Below, piece by piece: positions 33,624 to 43,678 of a stretch of 64,000 bases of DNA (positions are counted from its first letter, which is position 1; each line of letters begins with the position of its first letter). A program made the position numbers and the translations under genes. The DNA is taken from the NCBI RefSeq assembly GCF_003071365.1, contig NZ_CP028960.1, forward strand, positions 868,001 through 932,000, given 5' to 3'. The notes below the pieces were generated by a model. It ran no database searches and was not told the origin of the DNA. It saw only the letters and a list, made by a program, of their open reading frames with translations. This DNA is from Methyloceanibacter sp. wino2. GTDB taxonomy: Bacteria > Pseudomonadota > Alphaproteobacteria > Rhizobiales > Methyloligellaceae.

Positions 33624-34164
33624 CCTTTTGTTGCTTACAGATCCCCTTGACCACTGGACTCAGCGCAAGGCTGCCATGGCCATAGGCGTCCCATGGCGAG
33701 GTAGCGGACCAGGTGATCAGCAACAGCCCGTTCAGGGCTTCGACACCAGTGATGAAGCGGAGATGGTCGTTGGGAAATGCATCGCCGATACCGAGGGACG
33801 TGTAACTCACGATAGAGAAATAGAAATAGTCGAGCGGCTCGGCGATCCTTACGCCGCCCAAGCTACCTACGGTCAGCACCCTATCACCGAGTGCATAAGC
33901 ACCTGCATACAAACTTATCTCGCCAAGATGCGCCGCGAGCGCCACCAAGACGATGACCATGATGCGAACCCCTGCCGTCATTGGAATGCGAGCCATACTC
34001 CCAGAGAGCCAACGCAGAACGAAGAAATGCAATAGGAACGTCGCCACCACGAGCGATAATGCCAAAATTGCCGCAATAACATCGCACCCTCCTCCCGACA
34101 ACGTTAGATCCTTTGTTCCACCTTGTGCATGTGCGAAGGCGCCAACGCCAGTTGCTGCCCGCAT
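33529..34164 (-). CDS. Two-helix potassium-channel-type protein (C-terminus probably frameshifted)
   Basis: About 155 residues match a small ion channel: hydrophobic helices followed by a pore loop with selectivity-filter-like YFSIVSYTSLGIGD and the second helix GLLLITWSA. After WSA the current frame runs on as TSPWDAYGHGSLA into the CBS gene. The neighbouring frame reads YLAMGRLW and stops at 33635, just before the CBS start at 33623, which is what the family would lead one to expect. So a small indel near 33695-33705 is likely. It starts 2 bases after the CDF gene. Confidence 0.75.
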   Translation of the reverse strand: MRAATGVGAFAHAQGGTKDLTLSGGGCDVIAAILALSLVVATFLLHFFVLRWLSGSMARIPMTAGVRIMVIVLVALAAHLGEISLYAGAYALGDRVLTVGSLGGVRIAEPLDYFYFSIVSYTSLGIGDAFPNDHLRFITGVEALNGLLLITWSATSPWDAYGHGSLALSPVVKGICKQQKDESHACERHHDARRCHSRSGNGFGVHCKDPD

Positions 34165-34166
34165 GG

Positions 34167-35090
34167 TTATCTTCTTAGAAGGGTTGAGATATCTACCTCC
34201 CTTGCATGGTCCTCATCCAGACACTTCGTCTCGACCTGCAAGGTCGAGAAGTAGAAGCCAAATTGATCACGCAACACGCGATGCGCCTGTTCTAAAAGTG
34301 TGTCTGCTTGGTCGAACTTGTCGGTTCCGATATGCGCTGAGAATACGTTCTTATCGGATGAAAGACTCCATGCATGCATATGATGGATGGTTTGGACATC
34401 CGGGAGCGTGCCGAGGGCGACAGCTACTTCGTTGAGGTCAATAGACCTCGGCGCTCCCTCCATTAGAATCGACAACGCATCGCGCATGATGCCCCATGAT
34501 GCAGCCAGCAACACGAGGCCGAAGGCCATGCCCAGAATGGGATCAATGGCGACGAACCCGGTGACGTAGATCACGGCAGCGGTAATGAGGATCAATATGC
34601 TCCCAATGAAGGTTTGCATAACGTGCCAGAACGCGCCCCTAAGATTGAGGTCGCCCTTTTGACCGCTGTAGAGTAGCCGTATCGATATTATCTCTGTCAG
34701 CAGACCACCGCCGGCAGCTACCAACAGTGGTGTCGTTGGGAGCTCAATTGGATGCCTTAGCCGCATCGCTCCCATGACGAGCACCAGCACAGCCATGCCG
34801 GCGAGGAAGACACCATTCAATAGGGCACCGATTATCTCAGCGCGGAAGCTCCCGAAGGTCCGATCGAGGCTAACTGGCCGGCGCGCTATCCTCATGGCTA
34901 CGAAGGCCAGCACCACACCGCCGACGGCAGAGAACGTGTGAAAAGCGTCGGAGGTGACTGCCACGGAGCCCGTGTACAGCCCTATGCCCAATTCAATCAG
35001 GAAGTATACGCCCGTAAGCCAACCCGAAATTTTGAGCGCTCGCTCGTTTGCGGCAGTCCTTTCGGGCACATGCGCGGAGTGATCAAACAT
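34167..35090 (-). CDS. Cation diffusion facilitator (CDF), CzcD/ZitB-like
   Basis: 307 residues with six membrane helices and a soluble C-terminal domain. It has the conserved transport-site pairs in TSDAFHTFSAVGG and LRGAFWHVMQTF, and the cytoplasmic motif IHHMHAWSLSSDKNVFSAHI. ATG 35090 has GGAG in front, whereas the longer frame adds 36 residues without similarity. It exports Zn or Co. It is first in the minus-strand group CDF, channel, CBS-BON. Confidence 0.9.
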   Translation of the reverse strand: MFDHSAHVPERTAANERALKISGWLTGVYFLIELGIGLYTGSVAVTSDAFHTFSAVGGVVLAFVAMRIARRPVSLDRTFGSFRAEIIGALLNGVFLAGMAVLVLVMGAMRLRHPIELPTTPLLVAAGGGLLTEIISIRLLYSGQKGDLNLRGAFWHVMQTFIGSILILITAAVIYVTGFVAIDPILGMAFGLVLLAASWGIMRDALSILMEGAPRSIDLNEVAVALGTLPDVQTIHHMHAWSLSSDKNVFSAHIGTDKFDQADTLLEQAHRVLRDQFGFYFSTLQVETKCLDEDHAREVDISTLLRR

Positions 35091-35560
35091 GGTTATCTCC
35101 AATATTCCCGATACGTCGGCAACATGTGGGTTTAGGCACGGCGGACTAATGGTCTTCCAGATCCAACTTGCTAAACGTCTAGACGCCGTTCCCTTCACAC
35201 GTGATTACATCGCGATTCGTGAGAGGCAGCTGAGAGAAGTAGATATGCGCCAGACCGGCGCAAGCATCGCTGCAGAGTAGTCGAGAACCTGGGACGCGTG
35301 CTTGAACTCACTGAGAGTCTGCCTCCTTTCGTCACCGCGACGGAGATCTTGCTCTAGACACACGGCGCCAACAAGCGCCCTTCTAGCCGAAACGCGGTCG
35401 ACGCGTATTTGGCGACCGGCCCAAGGGTTCTCGACCGAAAACGGTCGCCGTAAATATATGTCCACTTGGGGTCAAGAGCGGAATTCCCAATATGACCACC
35501 CTGCGCCTGTAACTCTTGATTGATACCGATCAATGAGTCTGGGGTTATGACCACGGCTAG
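35091..35560. other. Intergenic region without a recognisable gene
   Basis: The divergent space between the CDF exporter and the SHOCT gene. Small frames here show no convincing codon pattern or ribosome site. Promoters for both flanking genes must lie here, but no specific sites were identified. Confidence 0.6.
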
Positions 35561-35782
35561 ATGATGGATGGCAGTGACATGGGCTTCGGATTCATATTCT
35601 GGCTTATAGTCCTTGCTGTAATCATTGCGGTCGCGGTGTGGTTCGTCCGCTCTCGACCACTTGCTGATAATCAAGGATCGCTAGATCAGCGTTCTCCGAC
35701 CATTAAGGTGCTGGAAGAACGCTATGCTCGCGGAGAGATCAACCGCGAGGAATGCCTTCAGAAGCGCGACATTATCGATTGA
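35561..35782 (+). CDS. Small SHOCT-domain membrane protein
   Basis: 73 residues: a membrane helix (GFIFWLIVLAVIIAVAVWFV) followed by a SHOCT motif (IKVLEERYARGEINREECLQKR). SHOCT proteins are small and often oligomerise. The start is taken at the first ATG of ATGATGGATGG; the ribosome site is weak. A strong hairpin follows at 35849. Confidence 0.75.
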   Translation: MMDGSDMGFGFIFWLIVLAVIIAVAVWFVRSRPLADNQGSLDQRSPTIKVLEERYARGEINREECLQKRDIID

Positions 35783-35848
35783 AGCACCGGGCGAGCTGCC
35801 GCCGAAGGCTGCCCATGTTCGCTTTGAGTCAGAACATTGATGAAGCAA

Positions 35849-35875
35849 GGGCGCCTTGCTAAAGCAAAGGCGCCC
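35849..35875. terminator. Hairpin between the SHOCT and ATP-grasp genes
   Basis: GGGCGCCTTGC and GCAAAGGCGCCC form a strong stem with one bulge, in the space between the two converging genes. A second weaker stem (TGCCTTC...GAAGGCA) follows near 35884. There is no T-run, so it is assigned tentatively as a bidirectional terminator. Confidence 0.45.
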
Positions 35876-36018
35876 TCCAGTTGATGCCTTCCAGCCTTGG
35901 GGGCATTGAAGGCACTTCTACTCTAGCAGATTTCCGCGGGGCTGAAAGTCGTAACGTGTCGGTGCAACGATGAGTGGGCAGCTAAGCCCGCTAGAAGCCA
36001 AGGCTGACATCTTGGCCG

Positions 36019-37278
36019 CTAAACAATAAACAAAGGTGCGAATCCTCCTCCAGGAGTGGAGAGGTTTGTAGTCTGCCCTTGGTAAACTCGCGCAGCACCG
36101 ATCAGCGTACGCGATTGGTACGTGTAAAGTCTCACATCGATCTTGCGCACTTCAGGTGCTCTATCGACCATGACAAGGCGCTCACTCGGCCGAACTAGAT
36201 GCTGCGCCACGTATTGATCCTTTAGGATCTCTGACCAGACTCGCTTCGTAAGCTTGTCACCGCGATAGACGGCCTTACTGCCGTGGCCGCTGCTAGGCTT
36301 AAAGAACAATGTCTTGCGTCGCTCCCAGAGGTCGGAAGCATTTTCAGACGTCACCAGAACCGTGGGCGGCACAGCCTGCAACCGAGCAAGCCTTTCCCCA
36401 GCGCCTCCCCAGCTCTCCAACCTATCTGAATCCGAAAGCACGGACATATTGCGCTTGTCGGCCAAGAGGGCGTGGTTATGAGGATTTGGAGTGAGCGTAA
36501 CCGCGCCATCTTCATATGCCTGCCTCAGCGCTTGATGCTCAGGCCACTCCAACGCGAAGTCTGTAAGACGATTGTAGACAAGATCAATCTCTTCTCCTTC
36601 AAAGGTGAGCCTCTTGCCTCCGTAGTGAAGACGCCGCGCATCAGCAATGACACTGGGAATCCCCCTCTGCTTTAGCGCTTCGCGCGCCAGAGTAAACTCG
36701 GGGAAAAGAAACTGTTGTTCGGGAACGTCGTCGACAATCGCGATAGTTCTCGGCTTCCCCGTTCTGCCCTGTCGGCCCCATTCCGCCAGGAACATGTTGA
36801 AGGCAAGATCTTCGAAGCTGTAATGCTCCCCCGAATATTCAATAGCGTTTCCACAACACGCCATCTGCGCTCGGCCCAGCGCCGCATTTAAAAACGCGCC
36901 TCCAGCGTTGGTGTTGATCTCGATAAGGCTTGGGCCGTCTTCGCCGAGATGGAAATCGTAGCCCATTAGCGCTCCGGCTGGACCGAAATCTCGGCGAGCG
37001 ATGTCAGGAGCCCACGCTAAAACCGCTTGCCTGTACCGTTCTAGGCCACTCACCTGCTCAATCGCCTCTACCACCTGCTCCATTTTTGCGAACTCGTCGC
37101 CTGAGAGGAAAACAGGGACATCGGAAAAGGCGTGGGGCTGCGCAGTCATGAGCCGCTGGCTGAACCCAGACTCTTCGGCCTCTGCGTCGAGCGCGCGGCC
37201 GAGAGCCTCACGATCCAGAGTAATGCAAGCGCAACCGTGATTCAGCCGAACGGCTTCAGATGTCGGAGTGCTGTTCAT
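36019..37278 (-). CDS. ATP-grasp enzyme of unknown role
   Basis: 419 residues. The C-terminal half shows the ATP-grasp fold: TLFFKPSSGHGSKAVYRGDK (ATP-binding loop), and KIDVRLYTYQSRTLIGAARV near the end. The middle has GYDFHLGEDGPSLIEINTNA, another acid-rich site with the EINTNA metal-binding pattern of ATP-grasp ligases. These enzymes join an acid to an amine using ATP. No partner peptide or biosynthetic gene is close by, so the substrate is unknown. The start ATG (MNSTPTSEAV) is the only plausible one. Confidence 0.75.
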   Translation of the reverse strand: MNSTPTSEAVRLNHGCACITLDREALGRALDAEAEESGFSQRLMTAQPHAFSDVPVFLSGDEFAKMEQVVEAIEQVSGLERYRQAVLAWAPDIARRDFGPAGALMGYDFHLGEDGPSLIEINTNAGGAFLNAALGRAQMACCGNAIEYSGEHYSFEDLAFNMFLAEWGRQGRTGKPRTIAIVDDVPEQQFLFPEFTLAREALKQRGIPSVIADARRLHYGGKRLTFEGEEIDLVYNRLTDFALEWPEHQALRQAYEDGAVTLTPNPHNHALLADKRNMSVLSDSDRLESWGGAGERLARLQAVPPTVLVTSENASDLWERRKTLFFKPSSGHGSKAVYRGDKLTKRVWSEILKDQYVAQHLVRPSERLVMVDRAPEVRKIDVRLYTYQSRTLIGAARVYQGQTTNLSTPGGGFAPLFIV

Positions 37279-37666
37279 TATACCCTTTTTGGATTCCTTG
37301 GGTGACAGCGGGCAAACAGTCTAATGGAAATCATCTCGGATTGCCGGATCGCGGGAAGGCCCAAGTGACCGCTTCGCCTAAGCTTACATGCTTTAGCCTT
37401 GGATCCCTCGTAGCACTGAGTTGTGCATCAGACGCTCGTATGTGGCTGCAGCGGCGATCGTGTTCATCGAGGATTGGAATCCAGGAGAGCCGAACGATCC
37501 CAGAAAGAAAAAGGAGCGCAATCACAGACGGCTGTAACGCTCGACGCTCGACACTCGGAGGGAGCAGCAAGGGCCTTCAGAAGTCGAGCAAGGCCCGAGC
37601 TGCTCTTTACGCTCCAAAGTGCCGCAAAAACAGGACTTAGCCTAGTCTGTTCCACAACCCACTGTC
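37279..37666. other. Intergenic region without a recognisable gene
   Basis: The short frames in this stretch overlap each other on both strands and lack similarity or ribosome sites. The promoter of the ATP-grasp gene should be at the left side. Confidence 0.6.
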
Positions 37667-38434
37667 CTAGAATTCGGCTTCAATGTCGAACTTTAGGGTG
37701 ATATCTGACGTCGCATCGGACACGCCGAAGAGCGTGCCTGCAGCGAACTCCCACTTAGGCATGCCTTCCAGTTCCAAATAAGCGACCGGCCCTACCCTAT
37801 GCTTCTGCTCGTCCCAGGTCCCGGTGTGTGAGAGGTCCTCGATCTCGCTGTAGCCTTCGACGCCCAGTCCCCACGTCTCGTTGAACTCGTGCTTCAGCCG
37901 CCAGTTTAATTTGAGCTCCAGGCTGTCGATTTCGCGGTGATCGCCGACCTGGCCGATGAAGAACGCATTCACCGTGGCCGAATCCTGGCCGTGAACGTAC
38001 TTGGCGAGTGGGCCAAACAGAATCTCGCCGGGATCGCCGTCCTGTAGCGCCCACTCGTATAGAGAACGAAAAGCGAGGCCCCAGCCATCGCCGTGGCGCT
38101 CCATCAGCTCGTACTGTCCGCCGAGCTCGAACCTCTGCCACTTAAGGCTGTCGCCGATGTTCTCGCGGCCGGTTAGCTCAGCGATGCCCTCTAGCCGATC
38201 GGTGAAACCGTATTTCACTTCCAATTCGTGAGACTGGCGGCGGCGTTCGTCCTCACCCGGACCCGAATAGATCGCGCCATGCTCTTCCAGTTTGAGCTCG
38301 CCCTTCTCCACGTCCGGTGAGCGGACATAGAACTGTGCCTGCGCGGCCTGAGCCGCGATCAGAACCCCTGCAAAAACGAAGCAAAAACAGCCGATACGGC
38401 GCAAACAGGCGCCGCGCCCCACATCCCCGCTCAT
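37667..38434 (-). CDS. Exported beta-strand-rich outer-membrane-like protein
   Basis: 255 residues. A signal peptide (residues about 1-32, CFCFVFAGVLIAAQAAQA) precedes a mature part of alternating strands (SHELEVKYGFTDRLEGIAEL; RLKHEFNETWGLGVEGYSE) ending in an aromatic Phe (FDIEAEF), like an outer-membrane barrel. ATG 38434 was chosen because it gives a normal signal peptide and has GAGAGG upstream. The function is unknown. Confidence 0.65.
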   Translation of the reverse strand: MSGDVGRGACLRRIGCFCFVFAGVLIAAQAAQAQFYVRSPDVEKGELKLEEHGAIYSGPGEDERRRQSHELEVKYGFTDRLEGIAELTGRENIGDSLKWQRFELGGQYELMERHGDGWGLAFRSLYEWALQDGDPGEILFGPLAKYVHGQDSATVNAFFIGQVGDHREIDSLELKLNWRLKHEFNETWGLGVEGYSEIEDLSHTGTWDEQKHRVGPVAYLELEGMPKWEFAAGTLFGVSDATSDITLKFDIEAEF

Positions 38435-38627
38435 GGGCCTCTCCCTTATTGCCGGCACTGAAGGGAAATTAGCCAGATGCAACCAGTGAAAGAAATTCAG
38501 ATCAAGTGGAATTCATCAGTGATTCATTCCTGAAGGGGCCAGACTGGCTCCGACCACTTTGGGTCGAAAGCTGCCTTTGGGCTGGCCACCTAGGTGGTCC
38601 GCTTCATCCCATTAGCGGACCTCCTGG

Positions 38628-39353
38628 TCAGCTTTTTCGAGGGGGCATCGGCACGATCATGGAGACACGTCGGCGGTATTGCGCGTAGGCGTCACCGTGA
38701 AAGTTTACGAGGTCGCGTTCCTCGAGCCAGATGCCGATGAAGATGTAGCCTGTCGTCGCTATGGCGAACAGTAAATGGCCGACCGTCATCACCGGTGTGG
38801 CCCAAAAGGCGAGCAGGAACCCGAAATAGATCGGATGGCGTACATAGCGGTAGAGCAACGGCGTGGCGAAGCCGGGCGGCTCGGACTTAGTACCGCGCCA
38901 ATGCGCGTAGACCTGCTGCAGGCCAAATAAATCGAAGTGATTGATTAGGAACGTACTGACCAGCACGATGGCCCAGCCGAGCCAGAAGAGCGCGACGAGT
39001 ATGCTTGCGCCGACTGGGTTGGTCACGTTCCAGACCACCTCTGGCATCGGACGCCATTGCCAATAAATGAGGATCAAGATCAGGCTCGTCGCTAGCACGT
39101 AGGTGCTGCGCTCGATTGCGGGCGGCACGATGCGCGTCCACCAGCGCTTGAAGCCCGCACGCGCCATAACGCTGTGCTGAACAGCGAAGAGGCCGAGCAA
39201 GACGACGTTGATCACCAGGGCCTCGATAACTGGACCCGGCTCGCCGCTGTCGATGGTCTTGGGAACGAAGATGTTGCCGACGAAGCCAATAGCGTAGAGG
39301 AACGTCAGCAGAAAGAGGATGTAACAGAACGCACCGTAGAGAAGTGCAGCCAT
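38628..39353 (-). CDS. mddA: MddA-type methanethiol S-methyltransferase (NnrU/ICMT-like membrane protein)
   Basis: 241 residues with about five membrane helices, and the conserved C-terminal motif [20 protein letters not shown] with [20 protein letters not shown], as in MddA. MddA methylates methanethiol to dimethyl sulfide with S-adenosylmethionine. The ATG at 39353 has a strong GGGAGG ribosome site and gives a first helix; the longer upstream frame does not fit. Other isoprenylcysteine-methyltransferase-like proteins share this fold, so the substrate is inferred. Confidence 0.7.
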   Translation of the reverse strand: MAALLYGAFCYILFLLTFLYAIGFVGNIFVPKTIDSGEPGPVIEALVINVVLLGLFAVQHSVMARAGFKRWWTRIVPPAIERSTYVLATSLILILIYWQWRPMPEVVWNVTNPVGASILVALFWLGWAIVLVSTFLINHFDLFGLQQVYAHWRGTKSEPPGFATPLLYRYVRHPIYFGFLLAFWATPVMTVGHLLFAIATTGYIFIGIWLEERDLVNFHGDAYAQYRRRVSMIVPMPPRKS

Positions 39354-39489
39354 TGTCGCCTCCCTCGGGCCGGGTAGCCACTGGCCCGCTTCTAATCTCC
39401 TTTCCAAGTACTCGCAAAGCTTAGACTGCACCTTGTGCCGACGAAACTCCCGATCTATATGAATGAATGAAACCCGGATCGTTACTTCA

Positions 39490-40128
39490 ATGGCTAGCTT
39501 CAAGCGCAATCAAGTTCTGGAAGCAATTTCGATGATGCTCGGCGAGGGATCTACTCCCTCTAAGACATTGAAAACGGCCGTGAAGCGGCTGCTGGATACC
39601 GATCGGCAACTCAAGCGCAAAGCGCGATCCAGCGATCCGGAGCAAGCGAATTATGCATTCTTTTCAAGCGATGCCCCCGGAAGTGGTGTTGAGATTCTGT
39701 TTTCGGCTTATGAGGCTTTCGCCATGCGTCTGGGCGTCGAGCTCTTACATCGATGGACGCAGCGTACAGTCGTCAAGATCCTTCGTCAGGTACGCCCTCA
39801 TCTCGAGCCGAAGCACTTCGAAATTTTGAGCTGGAATCCGCAGGAGTTGTTTGACTGGGAAGAGATTTTGGCGAAGGCCAAACCAGGCGATCTCGCCGTC
39901 TCATCGACTCGTCCAGTTTACTTTCAGGTCGTTTCGAGTATGGGGCGCCCTCTAGGAGCCAAAACAAATGACGTTCCAGAGGTTGCGGTCGTGGATGCAA
40001 AGACGCCGCAGTTTCCCCGTGAACCCGGTCGATCAATAACTGTTATGGAACTGACGAGGCTGGCCCACGACTTCCAAACTGCGTTGGCGAAAACGATGCC
40101 GAGCAAGCGCGGGAGGGGCAACGCGTGA
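39490..40128 (+). CDS. Unknown protein at the edge of the phage-like module
   Basis: 212 residues, soluble, with no recognised domain. It has a basic helical start ([32 protein letters not shown]), which could contact nucleic acid. It reads in the same direction as, and is 93 bases before, the methyltransferase gene. ATG 39490 is chosen by position; the frame opens at 39463. Confidence 0.5.
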   Translation: MASFKRNQVLEAISMMLGEGSTPSKTLKTAVKRLLDTDRQLKRKARSSDPEQANYAFFSSDAPGSGVEILFSAYEAFAMRLGVELLHRWTQRTVVKILRQVRPHLEPKHFEILSWNPQELFDWEEILAKAKPGDLAVSSTRPVYFQVVSSMGRPLGAKTNDVPEVAVVDAKTPQFPREPGRSITVMELTRLAHDFQTALAKTMPSKRGRGNA

Positions 40129-40221
40129 TCTCTACTTCTAAATCGCAACGCGATAGGCCGTGCAGTTGCTGGCCTGCTTTGGCGCTCCCGCCTCTCCTCC
40201 ACCGCTTGCATTGAGGTGATC

Positions 40222-41634
40222 ATGTCAAAACGCTTGATACAGTCTCGCACAATTGAAACCCAGAATGCGGTTTCTGATAGCGCACTTGCGGTGAAGCTGC
40301 CGTGGGTGGTGGAGATGCTGCCGCCGGCTTCCCTCAAGGCAGCCAAGCGCAACGCGCGCGCTCATAACAAGGCGCAAGAAGAAGCCGTCGCGAATTCGGT
40401 GCTGCATTTCGGTGTGATCAAGCCCGTCGTGGTCGACGAGCAGAGCCGGATCGTGGCGGGCCATGTGGTGTGGCGCGCAGCAAAGAAGCTTGGTCTGAAG
40501 CGGATCCCAGTAATCCGGGTCTCGCACCTTTCGGAGACAGAACTTCGGGCTTACGCGCTCGCCGACAATCAGCTGGCGACCAAGAGCGCTTGGGATATCG
40601 AGATCCTCTCGCTTGAGCTCGGGGAGCTCGAGTTGGCGCTGCCGGCATTTGGCCTTGATTTGTCGATCACCGGTTTCGAACCGGCCGAGATCGATGCCGT
40701 GTTTGACACTCTCGCCGAGAATCCGATCGATCCGGCCGATGAAGCGCTTGAGCCTCTAGAGGGACCGGCCGTGTCTTGGCCTGGAGCCCTCTTCATACTC
40801 GGCCGACATCGGCTTCTGATCGGCGACGCGCGGGATGACGCCGCCTTCGCGCAGCTCATGACGGGCGAGGTCGCGGAGATGGGCATCCACGATCCCCCTT
40901 ACAACGTCCAGATCCAGGGCAATGTCGGTGGCCGCGGCCGTATCAAGCGCCGTGAATTTGCCTGCGCCTCCGGCGAAATGACCTCGGCCCAGTTCGAGGG
41001 GTTTCTCAAGGACACACTTGGGCTTTGCGCCGATCACTCGATCGATGGCGCGATCCATTACGTCTTTATGGATTGGCGGCATGTCTCCGACCTCACGAAC
41101 GCCGGCGCCGAGGTGTTCGATGAGCTCAAAAATATGTGCGTCTGGGTCAAAAGCACCCCGGGGATGGGCAGCTTTTACCGAAGCGAGCATGAGCTCGTCT
41201 TTGTCTTCAAGCACGGCCAGGCACCGCACATGAACAATTTCGGGCTCGGGAGCGGAGGTCGCAACCGCTCGAATGTGTGGCGCTACGCCGGCGTGAACAC
41301 GTTTCGGGCTGGCCGCATGGACGAGCTGGCGATGCATCCGACCGTGAAGCCGGTCGCCATGATCGCCGATGCGATGCGGGACTGTTCGCGCCGCGGGTCG
41401 ATCGTCCTCGACGCCTTCGCCGGCTCCGGGACGACGATCATCGCCGCCGAGCAGACCGGCCGGCGGGCTTTTTGCCTAGAGATCGACCCTCTCTACGCCG
41501 ACGTCGCGATCCGGCGGTGGCAGAAGCTCACCAAGCGCGACGCGATCCTCGAGGGCACCGGCCAGACTTTCGACGCCCTTGCCGCCGGTGCGAGCGAGGC
41601 TCCTCAGCCTCCAAAAGGAGGACGACGGTCATGA
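40222..41634 (+). CDS. ParB-domain plus beta-class DNA methyltransferase
   Basis: 470 residues. A ParB/Srx-like N-terminal domain (residues about 35-130: NARAHNKAQEEAVANSVLHF, IVAGHVVWRAAKKLGLKRIP) is joined to an N6-adenine or N4-cytosine methyltransferase with motif IV HDPPYNV and, further on, motif I DAFAGSGTT, an order like that of beta-class enzymes. It is common in phage and mobile elements as an orphan modification enzyme. ATG 40222 follows GAGGTG. The stop overlaps the DUF5681 start (ATGA). Confidence 0.92.
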   Translation: MSKRLIQSRTIETQNAVSDSALAVKLPWVVEMLPPASLKAAKRNARAHNKAQEEAVANSVLHFGVIKPVVVDEQSRIVAGHVVWRAAKKLGLKRIPVIRVSHLSETELRAYALADNQLATKSAWDIEILSLELGELELALPAFGLDLSITGFEPAEIDAVFDTLAENPIDPADEALEPLEGPAVSWPGALFILGRHRLLIGDARDDAAFAQLMTGEVAEMGIHDPPYNVQIQGNVGGRGRIKRREFACASGEMTSAQFEGFLKDTLGLCADHSIDGAIHYVFMDWRHVSDLTNAGAEVFDELKNMCVWVKSTPGMGSFYRSEHELVFVFKHGQAPHMNNFGLGSGGRNRSNVWRYAGVNTFRAGRMDELAMHPTVKPVAMIADAMRDCSRRGSIVLDAFAGSGTTIIAAEQTGRRAFCLEIDPLYADVAIRRWQKLTKRDAILEGTGQTFDALAAGASEAPQPPKGGRRS

Positions 41635-42053
41635 CCAAGCCCAAGCACTCCAAGAAGGCGCAAACCAAGGCTGCTGGCGGTGGTTACGAGGTTGGGTACG
41701 GCAAACCGCCCAAGAAGCACCAGTTCAAGCCCGGCCTTAGTGGCAATCCCAAGGGACGACCGAAGGGGGCGAAGAATGAAGCCACCATCCTTCGCGAAAT
41801 CATGCATCAGCGCATGGAGGTTCGCGAAGGTGGTCGAGCGCGCAAGATCTCGAGGCTGGAAGCTCTGTTGCTTCGATGCCTCGAGGCAGCCCTGAAGGGC
41901 GACCTCAAGGCGATGGCATTTCTCCTGAATCGCTATCGCCTGATTGAAGGCGACGAGACCGAGCACGGCGAACCGCTCGGCCACGACGAACAGTCGATCC
42001 TGGAAGAGTTCGCCAAACGCTTTCCCCCCAAAGTCCAACCTGTAAAGGAGTAA
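41631..42053 (+). CDS. DUF5681 protein (terminase-associated)
   Basis: 140 residues: basic start, then the DUF5681 signature KKHQFKPGLSGNPKGRPKGA near residue 28. Such proteins are found beside phage terminase genes and are thought to be packaging accessory proteins, possibly small-terminase-like (inference). The start has AGGAGG upstream and overlaps the methyltransferase stop by 4 bases. Confidence 0.85.
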   Translation: MTKPKHSKKAQTKAAGGGYEVGYGKPPKKHQFKPGLSGNPKGRPKGAKNEATILREIMHQRMEVREGGRARKISRLEALLLRCLEAALKGDLKAMAFLLNRYRLIEGDETEHGEPLGHDEQSILEEFAKRFPPKVQPVKE

Positions 42054-42057
42054 TCCC

Positions 42058-43470
42058 ATGCATGGGATCTGCGAACGCGATTTGTTCGACTTCGCCTTGC
42101 GGAGTGATTTCGAGAGTTTCTTGAAGTACAGCGTGCTCACGCTGAACCCGGGCATGCCATTTCTGCCGAACTGGCATATCCGGGCCATCGCCTATCAGCT
42201 CGAGCGCATCCGCCGCGGCGAGATCAATCGTCTCATCATCAATATGCCGCCACGGCACCTGAAGTCGATCACGGTGTCGGTGGCATTTCCGGCGTTTGTC
42301 CTCGGGCATGACCCGCGTCAGCGTATCTTCTCGATCAGCTATGGCAGCGAGCTGTCCTTGAAGCATGCCCGGGATTTCCGGTCGATCGTCGAGTCGTCTT
42401 GGTATGCCCGCGCGTTTCCGCAGATGCGGCTGAGCCGCAGTCTCGACGACGAGGCCGCGACGACCTTGAAGGGGTTCCGCAAGGCCACGTCTGTCGGCGG
42501 TGTCCTCACCGGGCTCGGCGGCAATATGATCATCCTCGATGACCCACAAAAGCCGGTGGATGCCCTATCTAAGACCCGGCGCGACGGCCTGAACCAGTGG
42601 TTCACCAACACGCTCATGTCGCGCCTCGATAATAAGGAGACGGGCGCCATTATCGTCGTGACGCAGCGTGTTCACATGGACGACCTTTCCGGTCATCTCA
42701 TGGGCGGGTCCGGTCATTGGGAAGTCCTGAGCCTGCCGGCGATCGCCGAGGTCGACGAGCAGGTGCCGATCGGCGACGACGAGTTCCATTATCGGCGTGC
42801 CGGGACGGCACTGCATCCGGAGCACGAGTCGATCCAGATGCTACGTGTCCTCCAGAATGACCTCGGGACCTACGACTTCGGCGCGCAGTATCAGCAGGCA
42901 CCGATCCCGGAAGGCGGCGCCATGCTCAAGCGCGAATGGATCCGCCATTACGATGTGGCGCCTGCACGGAAGCCGAGAACAAAGGTCATTCAGAGTTGGG
43001 ACACTGCCGCTAAGGACGGCGAGCAGAATGACTACTCTGTTTGCACGACGATCTTGGTCGACGGCGAAGACTACTATCTCCTCGACGTCCTTCGCGGACG
43101 CTTCGATTTTCCTCGCCTTCAGCAGGTTGCCCTCGCACATGCGGAACGCTTCAAGCCGACAAAAGTGTTGGTCGAAGATGCGTCTGTTGGAATCGCGCTC
43201 GCGCAGGTCCTCCGTTCGAAGGGGAGGTTTCGCATCGAGGCCGTGAAGGTCGAGCACAACAAGCAGATGAGGTTCTTCATCCAGCTTGCAAAGTTCGAGG
43301 CGGGTCACGTCTTCTTCCCACGAAATGCGCCCTTCATGGCTGATCTACTAGCCGAGCTGCTCGCGTTCCCGAGGGGAAAGCATGACGACCAGGTCGACTC
43401 CCTCAGCCAGGCGCTCGCCTGCAAAGTGAGCGACTACACCTCGGCCTTGATGGCGGCCATGAGCGACTGA
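42058..43470 (+). CDS. terL: Phage terminase large subunit
   Basis: 470 residues. ATPase: Walker-A-like [14 protein letters not shown] at about residue 63, Walker [12 protein letters not shown]. Nuclease: [29 protein letters not shown], and [11 protein letters not shown] near the end, the acidic residues of the RNase H-like headful nuclease. TerL cuts and packages phage DNA. It has its own ribosome site (AAAGGAG). A strong terminator follows its stop. No portal or capsid gene is present in the module. Confidence 0.93.
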   Translation: MHGICERDLFDFALRSDFESFLKYSVLTLNPGMPFLPNWHIRAIAYQLERIRRGEINRLIINMPPRHLKSITVSVAFPAFVLGHDPRQRIFSISYGSELSLKHARDFRSIVESSWYARAFPQMRLSRSLDDEAATTLKGFRKATSVGGVLTGLGGNMIILDDPQKPVDALSKTRRDGLNQWFTNTLMSRLDNKETGAIIVVTQRVHMDDLSGHLMGGSGHWEVLSLPAIAEVDEQVPIGDDEFHYRRAGTALHPEHESIQMLRVLQNDLGTYDFGAQYQQAPIPEGGAMLKREWIRHYDVAPARKPRTKVIQSWDTAAKDGEQNDYSVCTTILVDGEDYYLLDVLRGRFDFPRLQQVALAHAERFKPTKVLVEDASVGIALAQVLRSKGRFRIEAVKVEHNKQMRFFIQLAKFEAGHVFFPRNAPFMADLLAELLAFPRGKHDDQVDSLSQALACKVSDYTSALMAAMSD

Positions 43471-43498
43471 GTCTGCGCATTCACCCTTCAGAAGGGTC

Positions 43499-43529
43499 GG
43501 GGCGGCGCCTAGGCGCCGCCCCCTTTTTT
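43499..43529 (+). terminator. Rho-independent terminator after terL
   Basis: A perfect 24-base palindrome (GGGGCGGCGCCT / AGGCGCCGCCCC at 43499-43522), one C, then six T. A textbook terminator. Confidence 0.92.
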
Positions 43530-43678
43530 CGACTGGACTTCAGCGGCGAAGCGAGCGTGCATGCTACCAACGCAGCGACGGGCAGAAGCCTCCGTCAGCG
43601 CCTCCCCTGGCCTCCTGGCCGGGCTGTGGGCGGTGGAAAGCGCCGGCATCGGGCCGGCGCGCCACGATGGAGGCAATT

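Noticed and set aside
35354-35674. 106-residue minus-strand open frame beside the SHOCT gene
   Set aside because: It overlaps the SHOCT start, has no similarity and no ribosome site.
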